DNA from: G965212025 sp965212025
Lineage (GTDB): Bacteria > Pseudomonadota > Gammaproteobacteria > Poriferisulfidales > Oxydemutatoraceae
Length of the DNA: 64,000 bases
Direction: 5' to 3'
Assembly (NCBI GenBank): GCA_965212025.1
Contig: OZ243039.1
Location: 248,001 to 312,000 of the forward strand
Shown: piece after piece, positions 11,201 through 17,855 of the stretch
Numbering within the stretch: the stretch's first letter is position 1
Layout of the letters: each line of letters starts with the position of its first letter
The notes under the pieces: model-generated
What the model saw: the letters and a program-made list of their open reading frames with translations, nothing else
What the model was told of the DNA's origin: nothing
Database searches by the model: none
Translations under genes and position numbers: made by a program

Positions 11201-11833
11201 TGTCTCAACGCCGCATCCATTCCCGTGTTCCAGCGTCAGTACTTTGGCAGACGCCACCGGAATCCCACGTTCACCAGAACGGTCTGCGTAATCAAGCCAG
11301 TAGGTCACCGCTCCGCCTACAGTCCCGGAAAGCGGGGAAAATGTAATCAGATAGGAAGATGTCCTTTCCGTTTCCCCGAGCGTGGTCACCGTGACGGAAC
11401 TCTGATTTTCTGTCAGCCACTCACCCCTCACGCTGACCGTTAAGGTCACAGCTTCAATGGGTTCGTCTGAAATAACAGGAAGCTCCAGGTGCCAACTTGA
11501 GCTTCCCCACTGCCAGGAAACACCAGTCGGGGAAAGACGGGAGCAATGGCGGGGGGAGGACCGTGCAGAAATTCCACCACCACGCGAGCGGTATTGTTTT
11601 GCGGATCCCTGACCAGAACAGACGCTCGCGCCAGCCGTTGACCTCTCCGGACGCTCAAACAGCAAGACCACCTGACGCACAGTCGACGACGAACCGGCGT
11701 CTGTCACAAAACTCACTGTCGTCCCCGCCGTCAACTCACGCGGTGTTCCGGCAATTGACCAGATTAAATTCTCCGGCTCAGTATCCTGATCAGACGCGCT
11801 CAAAGACACAGTAGACTCTTCGGCGTTCACCAC
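5213..11833 (-). CDS. giant secreted RCC1/cadherin-like repeat protein, main open frame
   Basis: Open frame of about 2,200 codons forming the bulk of an exported repeat protein whose signal peptide lies on a separate upstream fragment (12013-12783). In coding order it shows a damaged 5' section, an RCC1-like block with repeated C-x-W-G and CG/CA motifs (about 11250 to 10370), a spacer, a second RCC1-like block (about 9700 to 8880), a short linker, then ten immunoglobulin-like or cadherin-like domains arranged as five A/B pairs (about 8530 to 5270). A domains carry an IYAKE-like motif and GTTVSFVLAGAS. B domains carry FEASDEDPG and GSFEL-VTD. I see no LPXTG, autotransporter barrel or T9SS tail; the C-terminus is PELEPETERLRARVYLGGAVR. 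The nominal GTG start at 11833 is artificial: the frame is broken upstream, and about 11520-11640 reads in the wrong phase (GQGSAKQYRSRGGG instead of VRDPQNNTARVVVEF). The function is unknown; surface adhesion or recognition is a guess from architecture. Confidence 0.8.
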   Translation of the reverse strand: MVNAEESTVSLSASDQDTEPENLIWSIAGTPRELTAGTTVSFVTDAGSSSTVRQVVLLFERPERSTAGASVCSGQGSAKQYRSRGGGISARSSPRHCSRLSPTGVSWQWGSSSWHLELPVISDEPIEAVTLTVSVRGEWLTENQSSVTVTTLGETERTSSYLITFSPLSGTVGGAVTYWLDYADRSGERGIPVASAKVLTLEHGNGCGVETDGEIFCWGTPFLKPEDSIGERLDRQPPEGGGFAAITSDVVWLPSSNYCAIRDTGQADCWGAQYDPDRDPYPSNGRYRSVASVFKGTCAVESVEIASPGPIVCEADDSGSPPPPDGDFLSVTGGAGLNACALDREGKASCWGLGSAVNNTPADERFSALAMGSLGACGIQIEEDAKPGGALACWGGGYGMIPEERFLNISAANNSYCGITVEHRMRCWGDADVQGSGDFPAPSTDTTLVAVAVSGDRTWACAVNGSGTAECWGDDNTAGRLTGATGRYFGTVVSLDPPVITSLRHTASTGRIGFFDMHLDFPGSLYINFVQEGGSTPTVDEVVRRAKAGSLLALRRSFESGGSKTLRLPYLGEGNFRAYFVTENAVGPRTLSTLYWTVAQFSGEEPPLLFADKGALPGSRNIDLYARLGEKFTMEFETVSSETRVTPTVWIGGIRVPATLITVTGQFPTQDDGHDDGSYVVAVETTVVEGVQGAVTYRVEYANQRGVAGVPVFTPQYISGGDGFYCVLLFDGKVKCHGVGSPDGRFSSMEAASNRICGIRFDGTAHCWAERIPSPAPVGSSFRSIAVAAEAGCGLDIHGFAEGFCTSTNPGVTVDDFEQSDVFRDLDIGTRQPCGLKSDGSVECSKFGTRLVPFKLGAGAQLSDPLDYMVVPQGENFVCGVKREDKSIVCSDGRVPLPVGGQYLTFAANASGFCGIALDGENANKLVCKGGGSGSAPTPPPSLEGGDGEYVSVGLYLPTGSLPSARAIACGITKLGDLRCQGASPLKLGGLQKVGFYVDGVLPKLVDRDFPSVFRNNVTASFAPSELSTVYAVFTDESGLTDEELMEMSTPVSLSTGERFEKTYSSAGDGDKVARDYYFYVVLEDAVLNRSSFRSTMREIGSSPKIVDGTTTLRQIYAKETMTELTLRASDPNLNEATSLTWSLDASGIPAGTTVVFATDAGSSSTARGDMVTVLFKRPQGSTAGASVEVSVKDPEGNTDSLTVRFQSIPNREPKIIGSLERELKRDSPTTLTFEASDADPGDDPNLQWTLSGTGTLTGSVKILHPSQGTGIEVRFVPETGSSMYGSFELNVSDQLSTTTTTVKLIYGFRPVIEGGASTLKRLIYVKQKEARLGLAATDRDTLPEELNWSIVGTPRELVMGTTVSFVLAGASTSSTARGSMAVLLFERPEGSMAGASVGVEVRDPQNNTARTTVQFVHQPNSTPVIIGAIGGKLVEVIPTRGGEDLPEYSASDADPGDADILVWSLDDSGLSGTATILEFPPVGTTVSVVIELDIAATEPGTFELKVSDLLSTVTATVVVISDSEPKIEGGSTSVKSLIYAKQTTAERSLTAKLEGGSVDRLLWSIASTSLPTGATVSFVLADASRSSTASGGKVNVLYERPEGEPSGSSVVVVVSRRDKPSLMDDIVVIFEAIPNRPPVIVGGSTTHRVSASDTMTVLMFEASDEDPGHGVDLQWTLDAGMLSSATAVFDSTRGENVEIMFRPDIGATIFGSFQLAVTDDLATDTVTVSLTYGFPPVIENGESTVVRMVYAKETRSTVSLSASDPDTAPEHLIWSIAGTPRELAMGTTVNFVLAGASTSSTARGSTVVVLLERPDGRSGSTIVVVVTDLQNHSDKLVVVFEPVSNRPPVIVGDKPLSRRLIFPEAATTALLAFEAEDDDPGHAMDLRWSLNTGMSNSGSAGFYGSEDARGSTIQILYTRDTQAVDTTVDSIVLEVTDGLSTDSVTVELIYVLPPVIEDGSTSVKSLIYATQTMRERSLTAEVVGASSVDDLLWSIVSTDTGTSLPTGTTVSFVLAGASSIASGGKVSVLYERPEGELSGGSVVVVASNRDEPRLRDSIVVIFEAVANRFPVIDGGSTRWEIPAGASSAIMAFSATDEDPPDSERLEWSIEDCSNVLGGSVNFSDSANFSDSVNFSDSATCDDTQTGTNIEVEFIRDASSIPPGGSFRLKVTDGLAGAEITVSLEPELEPETERLRARVYLGGAVR
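5270..8530 (-). repeat. five tandem A/B cadherin-like domain pairs, about 640 bp per pair
   Basis: Each pair consists of an A domain beginning near PVI-x-GG-S-T-x-LIYAK and a B domain beginning near PPVIVGG with a DEDPG turn. A-domain starts fall near 8515, 7900, 7260, 6620 and 5965, and B-domain starts near 8185, 7560, 6920, 6285 and 5620. Spacing of about 640 bases is constant, but the copies have diverged at the protein level, so this is an old expansion. It resembles cadherin-like or He-PIG/Ig-fold tandem repeats of proteobacterial surface proteins. Confidence 0.75.
5417..5470 (-). repeat. three tandem 18-bp repeats inside the last domain
   Basis: The unit cgcggagtcactgaagtt occurs three times in a row, with one unit reading cacgg at its start. 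It encodes a six-residue repeat (NFSDSA/V) in the coding direction. Because 18 is a multiple of three, copy-number change would lengthen or shorten a loop without breaking the frame. Confidence 0.85.
10863..10875 (-). repeat. homopolymer tract of 13 G on the plus strand (13 C in the coding strand)
   Basis: Thirteen consecutive G at 10863-10875. In the coding direction it encodes part of GSPPPPDGD within the first RCC1-like block. Tracts of this length in a surface-protein gene are typical sites of slipped-strand mispairing in phase-variable genes. At 13 the frame is open; gain or loss of one or two bases would truncate the protein. Homopolymers of this size are also poorly sequenced, so the exact count is uncertain. 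Confidence 0.8.
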
Positions 11834-12550
11834 GTTCTACAGAGGCCTCACCCAGAAAACTCATTCACCAGGTTCGTGGTAGCGGTCAAATTGTCCATGA
11901 CCTTCAATACGAAAGAACCCAGTACGGTTGCACCGAACTGAACACGACTGCAATGCTTGTTCCCCGTGTAGAGGCTTAAATCTGCCGTGCTCTCCAGCGC
12001 AGAAATTCCGGGTCACCACCACGCAATGACACGCAGCGGTATTGTGTTTTGAAATTCCACCACCACGCTATTGTTTTGCGGATCCCTGACCAGAACGAAG
12101 ACGCTCGCGCCAGCCGTTGACCTCTCCGGACGCTCAAACAGCAAGACCACCGTGCCTCCGCGCACAGTCGACGACGAACCGGCATCTGTCACAAAACTCA
12201 CTGTCGTCCCCACCGTCACCTCACGCGGTGTTCCGGCAATTGACCAGATTAAATTCTCCGGCTCAGTATCCAGATCAGACGCGCTCAAAGACACAGTAGA
12301 CTCTTCGGCGTTCACCAGACGTTCTACAGAGGACTCACCATCTATTTGCGGCGAAAACTCATTCACCAGGTTCACAACAGCCGTGGTAGCGGTCAAATTG
12401 TCCATGACCTTCAATACGAAAGAACCCAATACGGTTGCACCGACTGTGCGCCTGAACACGACTGCAATGCTTGTTCCCCGTGTAGAACCAACAAATTCCA
12501 CCGTCCCGCCGCTTAAATTTGCCGTGCTCTCCAGCGTCCATCGCAGACTT
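11588..12550 (-). repeat. decayed direct tandem duplication of about 480 bp at the 5' end of the giant gene
   Basis: The stretch around 12067-12550 recurs around 11588-12040. Long identical runs are shared, for example the segments covering WSIAGTPRE and the phrase coding GSFVLKVMDNLTATT. The copy nearer the main frame lacks short pieces of about 2 to 40 bases at many places, with few substitutions, and contains stops and frame changes. One 2-base loss (near 11617) shifts the frame after STAGASV; a second change near 11520 restores it. This is either a true decaying duplicate or a repeat misassembly or consensus error. Confidence 0.75.
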
Positions 12551-12783
12551 GACGCGTCCTCCGGGTCATCGGCTTCAAAAGACATCAACAGGGTCGTCTC
12601 TTCTGCAGCAATGACACGCACCTGCGTTGATCCACCCACAATAACCGGCGTTGTCGGATTATTCTGAGCTACAGCACCTTGCGCCAGGGCTTCCGGGAAT
12701 GATCCGGAAAACACGAACAAGACTGCAGAAACCTGGAACACAGCCAGAATCCCCGGCTTTAGCCATTTTTTCCTGCTAGCCAT
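12013..12783 (-). CDS. N-terminal fragment of the giant repeat protein, with signal peptide
   Basis: Starts at ATG 12783 (MASRKKWLKPG), giving a typical Sec signal peptide ending in PEALAQ. An in-frame TTG at 12807 would add eight residues and looks less likely. After the signal come one B-type domain (SFEADDPEDASSLRWTL, about residue 55) and one A-type domain (SLSASDLDTEPENLIWSI, about residue 145). They match the domains of the main frame downstream. The frame ends at a stop at 12013 within the decayed duplication. I read it as the true 5' end of the gene that continues at 11833, so that an intact gene would encode roughly 2,360-2,500 residues. As sequenced it would make only a 256-residue exported stub. 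Confidence 0.75.
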   Translation of the reverse strand: MASRKKWLKPGILAVFQVSAVLFVFSGSFPEALAQGAVAQNNPTTPVIVGGSTQVRVIAAEETTLLMSFEADDPEDASSLRWTLESTANLSGGTVEFVGSTRGTSIAVVFRRTVGATVLGSFVLKVMDNLTATTAVVNLVNEFSPQIDGESSVERLVNAEESTVSLSASDLDTEPENLIWSIAGTPREVTVGTTVSFVTDAGSSSTVRGGTVVLLFERPERSTAGASVFVLVRDPQNNSVVVEFQNTIPLRVIAWW

Positions 12784-13326
12784 GGTGAAATATCCCGACC
12801 TTGCCAATGCCTGTAAAGTTCATAAAGCGTACGCACCTTTGCCAAGTGAATGCCGAAACCCGAGGTGTCATGTCCGGTCACAGTGACCCGTATTGCATCC
12901 AAAACTTCCTCTGAGCGGAACCGAGGTTGCATCGTAACAGAAACGCGCACATCTGCCGTCACCGGATACTTTTTTACCGCAAATATACGGGTGCATCAAG
13001 TCGGGATGCCTGACATCAACAACTGCCGCAGCGGGGTTTCCCGAATTCACCGCGCGTTACACGCAAGGGGCGATTGCCGGATTTTCCCTGTCAGCTACAA
13101 TCACAGGAAGAAACGGCGATACGAATCTGTAAAAATCACCCTTTCCCACCCCTTTCTCAGCGAGGCAGAAAACCTGAAGCCACTATAAAATGACTCGAGG
13201 ATTCAGTGATAATTGCAGGCTGAGGGAACAAGGGGCACAAAACCAAAAGAAACGTGTCCAGCACCAAGGCAAACACATAGAACAGCTATCCCGATCTGCC
13301 AGCTTTCAGGAATTTTCGCAAAGCAA
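12784..13326. other. gene-free divergent region between the giant gene and surE
   Basis: No supported gene. A 112-codon plus-strand frame at 12850-13188 has no family features and no good ribosome-binding site. A TATAAA-like sequence at about 13182 could be a -10 element for surE, without a convincing -35. The giant gene's ribosome-binding site would be the AAGG/GGGAT run just 5' of 12783 on the minus strand. Confidence 0.4.
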
Positions 13327-14091
13327 ATGCACATCTTAGTCAGCAACGATGACGGTTATCACAGCGAGGGGCTGCGCGTATTGCGTGAATGCCTCGCCAG
13401 TACCGTGTCACAGGTGACGGTTGTCGCTCCCAACCAGAATCGCAGTGCCTCCAGCAATTCTTTGACAGTCGACCAACCTTTAAGAGTCAGAAAACTGGAA
13501 ACGGACTTTTATGTTGTCAATGGAACCCCAACCGACTGTGTCCACCTGGCTTTAACAGGACTGTTGAACGGAAAGCGTCCTGACATGGTGATTTCCGGCA
13601 TTAACCATGGGGAAAACCTGGGAAACGATGTGCTGTATTCGGGAACCGTGGCCGCCGCGATGGAAGGACACTTCCTGGGGTTGCCCGCCATAGCCATCTC
13701 CGCCATAGCCGCTACATCGCGTTGCTTTGCGACAGCTGGACACTTTGTTGCGAACCTGGTGCGGGAGCTGCCAGATTTGCAATCGCAAACCAAGGTCGTC
13801 CTGAACGTCAACGTTCCTGATCTGGCGGAGGAGGCGATCGCCGGCATCCGGGCATCGCGCCTTGGCAGCCGCCATCCTGCAGACCCGGTCAGACGAGACC
13901 GCGACCCACGTGGCCAAGAAATCTACTGGGTAGGAAACGTGGGAGGCCCGCTGGACTCTGGCCCGGGAACAGACTTTGAAGCCATCAGCAATGGATGTAT
14001 TTCGGTAACACCTCTGAGCATGGATTTGACGAATCACTCGACGATCCCCGCTATCGGGAAATGGTTGAAGCATTGGCACATCAGCGCTTGA
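13327..14091 (+). CDS. surE: 5'/3'-nucleotidase SurE
   Basis: Metal-dependent survival-protein phosphatase acting on nucleoside monophosphates. ATG at 13327 gives MHILVSNDDGYHSEG, the canonical opening with the metal-binding NDDG. Further family motifs are APNQNRSASSNSLT (about residue 39), VNGTPTDCVHLAL, GINHGENLGNDVLYSGTVAAAMEG, and DFEAISNGCISVTPL near the end. 254 residues, the usual size. The frame is open upstream to 13213, but that extension has no family content. It is the first gene of the conserved surE-pcm-yqaA-nlpD block and overlaps pcm by about 97 bases. Confidence 0.96.
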   Translation: MHILVSNDDGYHSEGLRVLRECLASTVSQVTVVAPNQNRSASSNSLTVDQPLRVRKLETDFYVVNGTPTDCVHLALTGLLNGKRPDMVISGINHGENLGNDVLYSGTVAAAMEGHFLGLPAIAISAIAATSRCFATAGHFVANLVRELPDLQSQTKVVLNVNVPDLAEEAIAGIRASRLGSRHPADPVRRDRDPRGQEIYWVGNVGGPLDSGPGTDFEAISNGCISVTPLSMDLTNHSTIPAIGKWLKHWHISA

Positions 14092-14726
14092 GCGAAGCGA
14101 ACCGCTTTACGCATAGCCGCCACAAGCTGGTGGGGCAATTGAATAGCATGGGCATTCGAAACCAGAAAGTGCTGGACGTAATGGCGAGCGTACCTCGGCA
14201 TGTTTTTATCGAAGCCCAGCTCAGTCATTTGGCGTACAAAAACCAGTCTTTGCCAATTGGTTCGAAACAAACGATTTCGCAACCTTATGTCGTCGCCCGC
14301 ATGACGGAAATGCTTATTGAGGATGGCTACGATGCTAAAGTGCTGGAAATAGGAACCGGGTCAGGGTACCAAACTGCGGTGCTTGCCAAATTGTTCACCG
14401 GAGTTTTTACCGTAGAGAGAGTGGATTTTCTGTTTCGAAACGCGAGACGGGTGCTCCGCGAACAATCTTTTTCCAATGTGCATTTTCTCAAGGGAAATGG
14501 TGCTCGCGGCTGGAATCAGTACGCTCCCTATCAGGCAATCATGATTACAGCAGCCGTTGAGCGCGAAGTCCCACGCCTGATCCTTGAGCAAATGGCGTTC
14601 CCTTCCCTGCTGGTTGCCCCTATCGGCGGTGAGCACCAATACTTGACCATCATACGAAGAAGCCACTCGGGCTGGCGCGAGAAGCGATACGAGAAAGTCA
14701 AATTCGTGCCTTTCGTTGATGATTAA
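13995..14726 (+). CDS. pcm: protein-L-isoaspartate O-methyltransferase
   Basis: Repairs isoaspartyl residues by S-adenosylmethionine-dependent methylation. SAM motif VLEIGTGSGYQTAVLA (about residue 117) and the signature TISQPYVVARMTEML are intact, followed by FTVERV and GGEHQYLTIIRR. The start is uncertain. ATG 13995 gives 243 residues and a 97-base overlap with surE. ATG 14061 (MVEALAHQ), directly after CGGGAA, gives 221 residues, close to the family norm of about 210-220. Confidence 0.93.
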   Translation: MYFGNTSEHGFDESLDDPRYREMVEALAHQRLSEANRFTHSRHKLVGQLNSMGIRNQKVLDVMASVPRHVFIEAQLSHLAYKNQSLPIGSKQTISQPYVVARMTEMLIEDGYDAKVLEIGTGSGYQTAVLAKLFTGVFTVERVDFLFRNARRVLREQSFSNVHFLKGNGARGWNQYAPYQAIMITAAVEREVPRLILEQMAFPSLLVAPIGGEHQYLTIIRRSHSGWREKRYEKVKFVPFVDD

Positions 14727-14764
14727 GCAGGGACAACAGCCTTGCATCCAAACCGGTCGCTTCT

Positions 14765-15346
14765 GTGAACAAACTGTTTCAAACCGTAGAAGCCTGGGCA
14801 TGGCATCGGCACGCTGAGAAGTATCTGTGCGCTCTGGCCTTTACGGAGTCGATATTTTTTCCAGTCCCCACGGACGTGATCCTGGCACCAATGTGCGTAT
14901 TTCGCCCCGACCGGGCCATGTACCTCGCCTTTGTGGCAACAGCACTCTCTGTCTTGGGGGGCGTGGCCGGTTATTACGCAGGGTCGTTTGCCTTTCACTA
15001 CTTTGAAGATGCTGCGCAAAGCAGCGGTTGGTGGAACCATTATCAGGAAGCGAGAAACTGGTTTGAAAACTGGGGCGGCTGGGCAATTTTCCTCGCCGCT
15101 TTCACCCCGGTTCCTTATAAGGTTTTTGCCATCACCGCTGGGGTCATGAGCCAAAGCCTCCCGATTTTTATTGTGGCATCATGCCTTGGACGGGGGATGC
15201 GCTTTTTCGCCTTGGCGATCTTCGGCCGATATCTTGGTCCGAAACTGTTGCCGTACCTGCAACGCGCTCCGCGCTGGTCGGGTTGGCTGGTGGCGGGCAT
15301 TCTGGTGGTTTTTATCTTCTTGCAACCGGGCTTTTTCTCTCCGTAA
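14765..15346 (+). CDS. yqaA: YqaA-type DedA/VTT family inner-membrane protein
   Basis: 193 residues from a GTG at 14765. Hydrophobic segments lie near residues 20-45, 55-75, 105-125, 135-155 and 170-190. The FTESIFFPVPTDVILAPM stretch and FTPVPYKVFAITAGV match the YqaA branch of the VTT/DedA fold, which is proposed to move lipids or act in membrane homeostasis. YqaA is commonly found between pcm and nlpD in gammaproteobacteria, which supports the call. The gene has no obvious Shine-Dalgarno site and ends one base before the nlpD start. Confidence 0.88.
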   Translation: MNKLFQTVEAWAWHRHAEKYLCALAFTESIFFPVPTDVILAPMCVFRPDRAMYLAFVATALSVLGGVAGYYAGSFAFHYFEDAAQSSGWWNHYQEARNWFENWGGWAIFLAAFTPVPYKVFAITAGVMSQSLPIFIVASCLGRGMRFFALAIFGRYLGPKLLPYLQRAPRWSGWLVAGILVVFIFLQPGFFSP

Positions 15347-16366
15347 ATGGGCATCTTGCGTTTCGTTTTGACCGTTTTCCTACACCGGAATTATTCCGTT
15401 CCAGCTATCGTCCTGTCACTTTTCCTGCCCGTAGCCTGCAACACTTACCCGTACTACACGACTGAATTGACAGAAGTCCCCGAGCAAAAGGAAAGAACGC
15501 ACCTTGTACAGAAAGGAGACACTCTTTACTCCATCGCCTGGATACACGATATGGACTACCGACGTCTGGCAACTTTGAACGGAATTGCGCCCCCCTATCG
15601 AATTTACCCTGGACAGCGTCTGGGTCTGGGAATTTTTTTCGAACAGGAAAGCTCTTTTCCCGATCAGCTTGCTACGATTCCGGTACCCGTTCCAACGGCA
15701 GCCCCATCCCCGGAGAAAGTAAATGAAAAAATCAAACAGCTCGCCCCCAAACCTTCCCCGGCACCTTCCACATCTGTCCCGAAAGTACCTTCCAAAAACC
15801 AAAGAGCCAAGCCACTTTCGCTGACAGAAGGCGAGCCAAAGAAAAACACGGGAACCCGCCCAGAGAATGGCGATGGCGGCAAAGAAACCATACTCAAGCA
15901 GATTGGAGCAAAAAAAACTCCTGCAAAATCCAGACGCACAGATAATTCCCGCCTGAAAGGAAGCGTCTCTTGGCAGCATGGTGTGGCCTGGAGCTGGCCG
16001 GCCACTGGCAAACTGATTTCCGGATTCAAACATCCCGATCATGAAAACGGAATTACAATTTCCGGCCACCCGGACGGCAAGGTTTACGCTGCCGCCGATG
16101 GTCAAGTGGTGTACAGCGGTCGGGGATTGCGGCATTACGGAGCCATGCTGATCGTCAAACACAATGCCGATTATTTCAGCGCATACGCCATGAACAAACA
16201 GCTTTTGGTAAAAAAAGACGCCTTCGTCAAGGTCGGCGAGTCAATAGCAATCATGGGAACGGACGCCAGGAACCGCCCATCCTTTTATTTTGAAATACGC
16301 TTTAAGGGAAAGCCCACGAATCCTCTCAAGATATTGTCGAAACGCAATCTCGTGGGCAGTGGCTAA
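15347..16366 (+). CDS. nlpD: NlpD-like LysM/LytM lipoprotein
   Basis: Envelope lipoprotein that in relatives activates cell-division amidases. An N-terminal export signal ends in a lipobox-like LPVAC (about residue 31). A LysM domain follows (HLVQKGDTLYSIAW to YRIYPGQRLGL, about residues 52-95), then a low-complexity Pro/Lys linker (about 105-205), then an M23/LytM domain (about 225-335). The LytM metal ligands look degenerate: YFEIR replaces the usual HxH, and SAYAMN replaces the other histidine site. That fits a non-hydrolytic activator, as in E. coli NlpD. The gene normally precedes rpoS; here hom follows after only 4 bases. Confidence 0.88.
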   Translation: MGILRFVLTVFLHRNYSVPAIVLSLFLPVACNTYPYYTTELTEVPEQKERTHLVQKGDTLYSIAWIHDMDYRRLATLNGIAPPYRIYPGQRLGLGIFFEQESSFPDQLATIPVPVPTAAPSPEKVNEKIKQLAPKPSPAPSTSVPKVPSKNQRAKPLSLTEGEPKKNTGTRPENGDGGKETILKQIGAKKTPAKSRRTDNSRLKGSVSWQHGVAWSWPATGKLISGFKHPDHENGITISGHPDGKVYAAADGQVVYSGRGLRHYGAMLIVKHNADYFSAYAMNKQLLVKKDAFVKVGESIAIMGTDARNRPSFYFEIRFKGKPTNPLKILSKRNLVGSG

Positions 16367-16370
16367 AGCC

Positions 16371-17684
16371 ATGAAGAAAATCAATCTGGGACTGCTGGGT
16401 CTGGGCACTGTTGGCAGCGGCACCGTTTCGGTTTTGCGGCGCAATCACGCAGAGATCTTGCGCCGTTCGGCAACTCATATTGAAGTGGGACCCATTGCTG
16501 TGCGCCACATACATGCCTCGCGCACCATTCCGCTTGAGAATTTGCAGCTTGTCAGTGACCCGGAAGCAGTGGTGACCAACCCGAAAGTAGATATCGTTGT
16601 CGAGCTCATGGGGGGATGTCACCCGGCTCGCGAACTCGTTCTCAAAGCCATCGATGCTGGCAAGCACATTGTGACCGCCAACAAGGAACTGATTGCCATA
16701 CACGGAGAAGAGATTTTCGCGGCCGGTCGCCGGCGCAAAGTGGCGATCGCTTTTGAAGCTGCGGTCGCCGGAAGCATCCCCATTATCAAAATTTTGCGTG
16801 AAAGTTTCGCAGCCAACCAAATCAGCCAGCTCAGCGGAATCGTCAACGGAACCAGCAACTACATTCTCAGCGAGATGTATCAGAAAAAAGTGGAGTTTGC
16901 CGACGCATTGTCAGACGCACAGCGCCGTGGCTACGCCGAGCAAGACCCGGAGTTTGACGTGGGCGGCGTTGACGCGGCACACAAGCTCACCATCATGGCA
17001 GCCATTGCCTTTGGTATCCCTCTGAGTCTGGAAAACGTATTTGTTTCCGGCATTTCGGAACTTCATACCATCGATATCAGATGCGCCCGGGAACTTGGTT
17101 ATCGCATCAAGCACCTGGCAATCGCCAAACGCAGCGCGGCGGGTCTTGAGCTACGCGTACACCCGGCGCTTGTTCCGCCCGAACACCAGTTGGCCAACAT
17201 TGAAGGCGCCATGAACGCGGTGCTCGTCCATGGCAACGCGGCGGGCACCCTGCTTGTTTGCGGAGCCGGAGCTGGTTCTGAAGCCACAGCTTCGGCAGTG
17301 GTAGCAGACATTCTTGACCTGGCAAGAACCATGCACTCCCCCGAGAGCAACCGCGTTCCCTATCTGGGGTTCCAGCATGATGCGAGGGAGAACATAGACA
17401 TAGTCGACATTGCCGAATTGGAATCTGTTTTTTATTTACGTTTGCTCGTGCGTGACAAAGCGGGAACGCTGGCTTCGATCACAGAAATTTTAGGCCAGTC
17501 ACAGATCAACGTAGAAAAATTTTTGCAAAAAGATGCCAGCAACTACTTTAGTGACGGGGTCGAACTAGTCATATTCACCCAGCGAATAAAGGAGGCTTAC
17601 CTGAGGACGGCTTTGCAAGCCATTGATGGGCTGGAAAATGTGCTGGTTCCGACCGTCAGCATCCGTGTAGAATCGGCCTCGTGA
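16371..17684 (+). CDS. hom: homoserine dehydrogenase
   Basis: Third step of the aspartate pathway, reducing aspartate semialdehyde to homoserine. ATG at 16371 gives MKKINLGLLGLGTVGSGT with the Rossmann GxGxxG. The catalytic-domain signature appears at FEAAVAGSIPIIKILRE and GIVNGTSNYILSEM, and there is a C-terminal ACT domain (about residues 355-435) typical of the monofunctional, threonine-inhibited enzyme. 437 residues, the usual length. It lies 4 bases after nlpD and about 170 bases before thrC, so the two form a threonine pathway pair. Confidence 0.96.
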   Translation: MKKINLGLLGLGTVGSGTVSVLRRNHAEILRRSATHIEVGPIAVRHIHASRTIPLENLQLVSDPEAVVTNPKVDIVVELMGGCHPARELVLKAIDAGKHIVTANKELIAIHGEEIFAAGRRRKVAIAFEAAVAGSIPIIKILRESFAANQISQLSGIVNGTSNYILSEMYQKKVEFADALSDAQRRGYAEQDPEFDVGGVDAAHKLTIMAAIAFGIPLSLENVFVSGISELHTIDIRCARELGYRIKHLAIAKRSAAGLELRVHPALVPPEHQLANIEGAMNAVLVHGNAAGTLLVCGAGAGSEATASAVVADILDLARTMHSPESNRVPYLGFQHDARENIDIVDIAELESVFYLRLLVRDKAGTLASITEILGQSQINVEKFLQKDASNYFSDGVELVIFTQRIKEAYLRTALQAIDGLENVLVPTVSIRVESAS

Positions 17685-17855
17685 TGTGGCTGGAGGTTTG
17701 AGGGGCATGCTACCAACAATGTCGTGCTCACGGCATCTGCCAACCACCTTGGGTCACGAGACGCACACAGAACCCCGCGCTATCGTAATCCTCTTCTGCT
17801 TTCAGCCTTCCCCATCCACCCACCAAAGGGCGTTAACGCGGGTTTTGGGGCAAAA

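Noticed and set aside
5391..12667. Many plus-strand open frames of 60-220 codons opposite the giant gene
   Set aside because: They mirror the repeat structure of the minus-strand gene, lack ribosome sites and show no family content. The repetitive coding sequence explains them.
12850..13188. A 112-codon plus-strand frame upstream of surE
   Set aside because: No motif, no suitable start site, and it lies in the divergent promoter region.
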